A stretch of DNA of 64,000 nt from JBGSKY01 sp041740995 (lineage in GTDB: Bacteria; Planctomycetota; Planctomycetia; Pirellulales; Pirellulaceae), in assembly GCA_041740995.1 (NCBI GenBank), contig JBGSKY010000136.1, positions 1-64,000 on the forward strand, read 5' to 3'. A program made the translations under genes and the position numbers. Shown piece by piece: positions 60,844 to 64,000 of the stretch (positions within the stretch are counted from its first letter, which is position 1; the number at the start of each line of letters is the position of its first letter). The notes below the pieces were generated by a model. It did not search any database. It was given only the letters and a program-made list of their open reading frames with translations, and was not told the origin of the DNA.

Positions 60844-63489
60844 ATGCCTCCTGAGGTCAGCGTTCAAAACCGGATATTGCCAAAACATGGACCGCTCAAG
60901 CTATTCGTCCAAAACCCGCTTACAGCTGGCCTAATTCTCTTTATCGTCGGCATCTTACTTCGAGAACAACTTGACGATAGTTTTCCTGACTTCGCAGTTG
61001 TTCTGATATCATCCGTAGCCACTCTCACCAGTCTTTTATTGCCACGTTCTTCAAGCAGCAAAAGCATTTCAACTTGGTCGTTATGCGCGCTGATTGTCTT
61101 TGGTGCTGGATGGATTCATCAACTAAAGCAAATCAACACTCGTGCGCTATTGGCGCGATCTGTAGCTCCCGACAATTGGCAGCCTGTCCATCTGCGTGGT
61201 TATGTCGAAAGCATTCCGCAATTCAGGCCCGAGGAATCTCCTTTCATCGAGCGACCTTCCGATTCCGAGCAAAGTCCACCGGTCCAATGGAATACGACGG
61301 TTGACATTTCGGTCCGACAATTGATAACCAACAATGAGCCCGACTCGGAATTACGTCAGAGCACTGGCTTGATACGAGTCAGTATTCCGGGTCGAAATCG
61401 CTCGTTCCGTCCAGGGGATTACGTTGAATGCTTTTTGAAGTGGCGGCAGATTCAGCCACCGACTAATCCAGGAGAATACGATTTCGCAAAAAGGCTGAGA
61501 CACTTCGGCATTTTTGCACAAGCATACGCGGAAAGCGGTTCGCAGATTATGCCGCTGGATGGTAATCAGTGGTGGCGAATTGATCGGCACCTAGGTCGAT
61601 TTGCGATGGCCGGCGATCGAGCGATTGAGCGATATGTTTCGCCGTCGCAAGCACCATTAGCAGCCGCTTTAGTGTTAGGCCAACGCGGCCAAATTGAATG
61701 GGACTTGCAACAATCATTATTGGAAACCGGAACGATCCACTTGTTAGCGATCTCAGGTTTACACGTAGAAATGGTGGTTCTCAGTATTGCAATTTTCTGC
61801 TTCGCAATCCGAATCAATCTTCGCATGACTCTAATTGTGATCTCGATCGCGGTTGTAATGTACGCGATCATTTGTGGAGCCAAGCCACCAGTCCTGCGGG
61901 CAACACTTTTCGTAGTGCTGGTTGCGGGAGCAAAGTTTTTTGGCTGGTCAACCAGATCCTACAATATCCTTTCTTTTGTTGCGTTGATACTCCTTGTTTT
62001 CCGAACCAACTACTTGTGGGACACTGGTACGCAGCTCTCATTTCTCGCAGTTGCAACTTTAATTTTGCTCGCCCATGCGATTCGCAATGACCGGAAAGCA
62101 CCCGACCCTCTCGACGAAATATTGCAATCGCAAGAGGCGCCAATACAACAAGCAGCAAGAGCCATCGGTCGTTCTATGCGCGAATTTATTTCGGCCAGCG
62201 CTTGGGTGTGGCTACTGACAACACCGATTGTTGTTTCATCATTTCATGTCCTTGCACCGGTCGCAATTCTAATGAACTTAGTGCTGCTGATCCCTTTATG
62301 GATCGGGTTGCTCAGCGGTCTCGGAGTTGTACTATTGGGAACTTGGCTTCCGCTGGCGGGATACCTTTTTGGTTGGCTGTGTAGCCTAGCGCTGGGCTTC
62401 GCTAAAATTGCAATCGAAACCGTAGCTATCGTCCCGATTTTACATTGGTGGTCGATTTCCCCGCCCGATTGGTGGGTCATTTGCTTCTATGTTTTGTTCA
62501 TTGGAATGCTGATTTTTTGGGGGTTCGAAAAAACTGCTCGTCGGCCAATTTTTTTGTGCTTGTTAGGCTGGTTAGTATTTGGCTTGATCCCATGGCTGCA
62601 AATTTTTCCGCAGTCTCCGATCATACGAATGGCTTGGGGAGTTGATACGACCACCAATGACGCTGAGTTTGCGATGACGTTTATTAATGTCGGTCATGGA
62701 ACCAGCGTTGTTATTCAGACTCCATCTCGACAGTGTTGGCTCTATGACGCTGGAAAAATGGGTTCGCCCAGTCGAGCTTTTTATCCTATCGCAAATGTCC
62801 TGTGGTATTTCAAGCAACAAAAGATAGACAAGCTGTTCTTATCGCATGCGGACGCCGATCACTTCAACGCGTTTGAAGCGATCGAGAAACGTTTCGACAT
62901 TGAACAAGTTGTCACAACGCAACGATTCTTAAGCTCGACCGATATTGCCGTGCAACCGGTACTAAAGCAGCTAGACTTTCGGCGGCGCGACGTTCTGGTT
63001 GTCCAAGCCGGCGATCAAGTTCTAGACGATCAAGTGAAAGCGATTGTCTTGCACCCTCCCAGGCAAACAGATGGTGGATCTGACAACTCGGTTTCTCTAA
63101 GCCTAGCTTTGGAGTATAACGGTTATCGTTTTTTACTACCGGGCGACCTTGAAGGCGAAGGGACCCGACAATTGCTGAATCAACCAGCCAACAGGGTCGA
63201 CGTGCTGATGGCTCCTCATCATGGGTCGCTGGCAGAATCACCGGAGCCGTTGTTGGGATGGTGTAAGCCGAAGCATGTAGTCATCAGTGGCGGAGTACGA
63301 GCAGTGAACCGACGTGTAATTGAAGCCTTTTCGGGAAACGGCTCTAGAGACGTTTGGATCACCTCTCGCGAGAATGCGATTCGATTCGAAGTACGTTCCG
63401 ATGGCCATTTGTATGCCTTGCATTGGGCTGACGGAGACTGGCAAACTTTACAGCCGGACGTTTTAATGCAGCAAGCGAACACGAAATGA
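60844..63489 (+). CDS. comEC: ComEC/Rec2 DNA internalisation protein
   Basis: This 881-residue protein has the three expected parts. An N-terminal region has two membrane segments and a beta domain (DUF4131-like; GLIRVSIPGRNRSFRPGDYVE). A central competence domain holds about eight to ten membrane helices, opening with TGTIHLLAISGLHVEM. The C-terminal part is a metallo-beta-lactamase domain (MTFINVGHGTSVVIQTP, HADADHFNAF at 668-673, LLPGDLEG, MAPHHGSLAES). ComEC forms the inner-membrane channel for single-stranded DNA during uptake. No comEA or comF lies in the window. The type IV pilus-like cluster at 22.7-28.8 kb could supply the DNA-capturing fibre, but that is inference. Confidence 0.92.
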   Translation: MPPEVSVQNRILPKHGPLKLFVQNPLTAGLILFIVGILLREQLDDSFPDFAVVLISSVATLTSLLLPRSSSSKSISTWSLCALIVFGAGWIHQLKQINTRALLARSVAPDNWQPVHLRGYVESIPQFRPEESPFIERPSDSEQSPPVQWNTTVDISVRQLITNNEPDSELRQSTGLIRVSIPGRNRSFRPGDYVECFLKWRQIQPPTNPGEYDFAKRLRHFGIFAQAYAESGSQIMPLDGNQWWRIDRHLGRFAMAGDRAIERYVSPSQAPLAAALVLGQRGQIEWDLQQSLLETGTIHLLAISGLHVEMVVLSIAIFCFAIRINLRMTLIVISIAVVMYAIICGAKPPVLRATLFVVLVAGAKFFGWSTRSYNILSFVALILLVFRTNYLWDTGTQLSFLAVATLILLAHAIRNDRKAPDPLDEILQSQEAPIQQAARAIGRSMREFISASAWVWLLTTPIVVSSFHVLAPVAILMNLVLLIPLWIGLLSGLGVVLLGTWLPLAGYLFGWLCSLALGFAKIAIETVAIVPILHWWSISPPDWWVICFYVLFIGMLIFWGFEKTARRPIFLCLLGWLVFGLIPWLQIFPQSPIIRMAWGVDTTTNDAEFAMTFINVGHGTSVVIQTPSRQCWLYDAGKMGSPSRAFYPIANVLWYFKQQKIDKLFLSHADADHFNAFEAIEKRFDIEQVVTTQRFLSSTDIAVQPVLKQLDFRRRDVLVVQAGDQVLDDQVKAIVLHPPRQTDGGSDNSVSLSLALEYNGYRFLLPGDLEGEGTRQLLNQPANRVDVLMAPHHGSLAESPEPLLGWCKPKHVVISGGVRAVNRRVIEAFSGNGSRDVWITSRENAIRFEVRSDGHLYALHWADGDWQTLQPDVLMQQANTK

Positions 63490-63591
63490 GCGGAGAGTCC
63501 TACCGAAAATCCCTGCCCCTATTGATCTGATGAACTCCGAGTGACAATCGACTTATCGCATATTCGATTGGTAAACTCTGCGAAACATGAC

Positions 63592-64000
63592 ATGAATAAG
63601 ACCGACAAAGATCTCGTCCATCTCGATTGGCTGGTCCATTCGTTTTACCGTGATCGCGACGAACTAGGCGAATTCACTTCGGTTAGCGTTAGCGGAACTC
63701 CGCAAGTGTATCAACAATTACTTGCCCACAGCCAACATATGACCGTTACGGTAGAGAAACATCACAGCAGTTTGGTCGATGTCGAACTGTTGCAAAGCCG
63801 CTTAGAAAATCCGTTCTATCTGCGTGAGATCTTACTGCGACGTCAAACAGATCATCGAGTAGTCCAATACGGAATTGTACGTCTATTTCTGCCAGCGCTT
63901 GAAGAAGAAGTCAGCGCAGAAATCCTAGCCGGAAAGGTTCCATTGGGTCGCGTGCTCATTGAACACAATGTGCTGCGAGAAGTTCGACTCGGAGAAATTT
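63592..64000 (+). CDS. Chorismate lyase-like protein (DUF98), partial at right edge
   Basis: A frame from ATG 63592 is open to the end of the window and codes for 136 residues. KDLVHLDWLVHSFYRDRDELG, then LRENPFYLREILLRR-like LENPFYLREILLRR, and PLGRVLIEHNVLREVRLGEI fit the chorismate pyruvate-lyase/DUF98 family, which makes 4-hydroxybenzoate from chorismate. The C-terminus is cut off, so the catalytic residues cannot be fully checked. It follows comEC by about 100 bases on the same strand. Confidence 0.65.
   Translation, partial: MNKTDKDLVHLDWLVHSFYRDRDELGEFTSVSVSGTPQVYQQLLAHSQHMTVTVEKHHSSLVDVELLQSRLENPFYLREILLRRQTDHRVVQYGIVRLFLPALEEEVSAEILAGKVPLGRVLIEHNVLREVRLGEI

Overview
The window looks like chromosomal DNA of a planctomycete, most probably from the Pirellulales. 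The grounds are the mix of gene families: DUF1570 zinc peptidase-like protein, a membrane-anchored J-like protein, a PilM-centred trio with Gly/Tyr-rich partners, a long sigma factor with N-terminal helix-turn-helix domains, several Tat-exported sugar enzymes, sialate O-acetylesterase, a ThuA protein, PQQ-propeller and Kelch proteins. Base composition is moderate by eye and fairly even. I see no prophage, insertion sequence or CRISPR array. The species assignment is inference.

Layout. 1-9075: end of an ABC permease, a DUF1570 protein, a J-like membrane protein, then on the minus strand a divergent DnaA, a degenerate endonuclease/exonuclease/phosphatase-fold protein and mutL. 9166-13444: an NtrC-type response regulator, a PhnP-like metallo-hydrolase, a Tat-exported ThuA protein and a small conserved protein. 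13599-17120: tsf, rpsB, a PQQ-propeller protein and tRNA-Ser(UGA), all minus. 17196-20170: a REP-like inverted repeat, two planctomycete hypothetical genes and a 1.2 kb gene-free stretch full of stem-loops. 20171-28764: an RlmI-type rRNA methyltransferase, an exported GIY-YIG protein and the three-gene PilM/PilN/PilO-like cluster. 28872-37264: YpdA-like flavoprotein, sialate esterase, 3-methyladenine glycosylase overlapping an amidohydrolase, which in turn overlaps an FbpC-type ATPase, then exported MsrB and two lineage-specific proteins. 37480-46000: the HTH-sigma factor, a Tat-exported unknown, dihydrolipoyl dehydrogenase, rpsD, a Tat-exported pyruvyl transferase-family protein and a small exported protein.

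46315-58043 is the main accessory block: a minus-strand operon in which a hexuronate-type MFS importer, a fused Gfo/Idh/MocA dehydrogenase-cyclase, a DUF1537 (OtnK) kinase, an OtnC-type aldolase and an isopropylmalate dehydrogenase-like enzyme are joined by four successive 4-base start/stop overlaps. They are followed closely by a DUF5060 glycoside hydrolase and a Kelch protein, and a LysR regulator is transcribed divergently. I infer a complete scavenging route: release of a sugar from a glycoside, import, oxidation to a lactone, hydrolysis to an acid sugar, oxidation/phosphorylation and decarboxylating cleavage to a triose phosphate. The one-polypeptide dehydrogenase-lactonase candidate is the best candidate in the window for something not previously described.

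58334-64000: an S9 peptidase carrying a von Hippel-Lindau beta-like domain, ComEC, and the start of a chorismate lyase-like gene that runs off the right edge.
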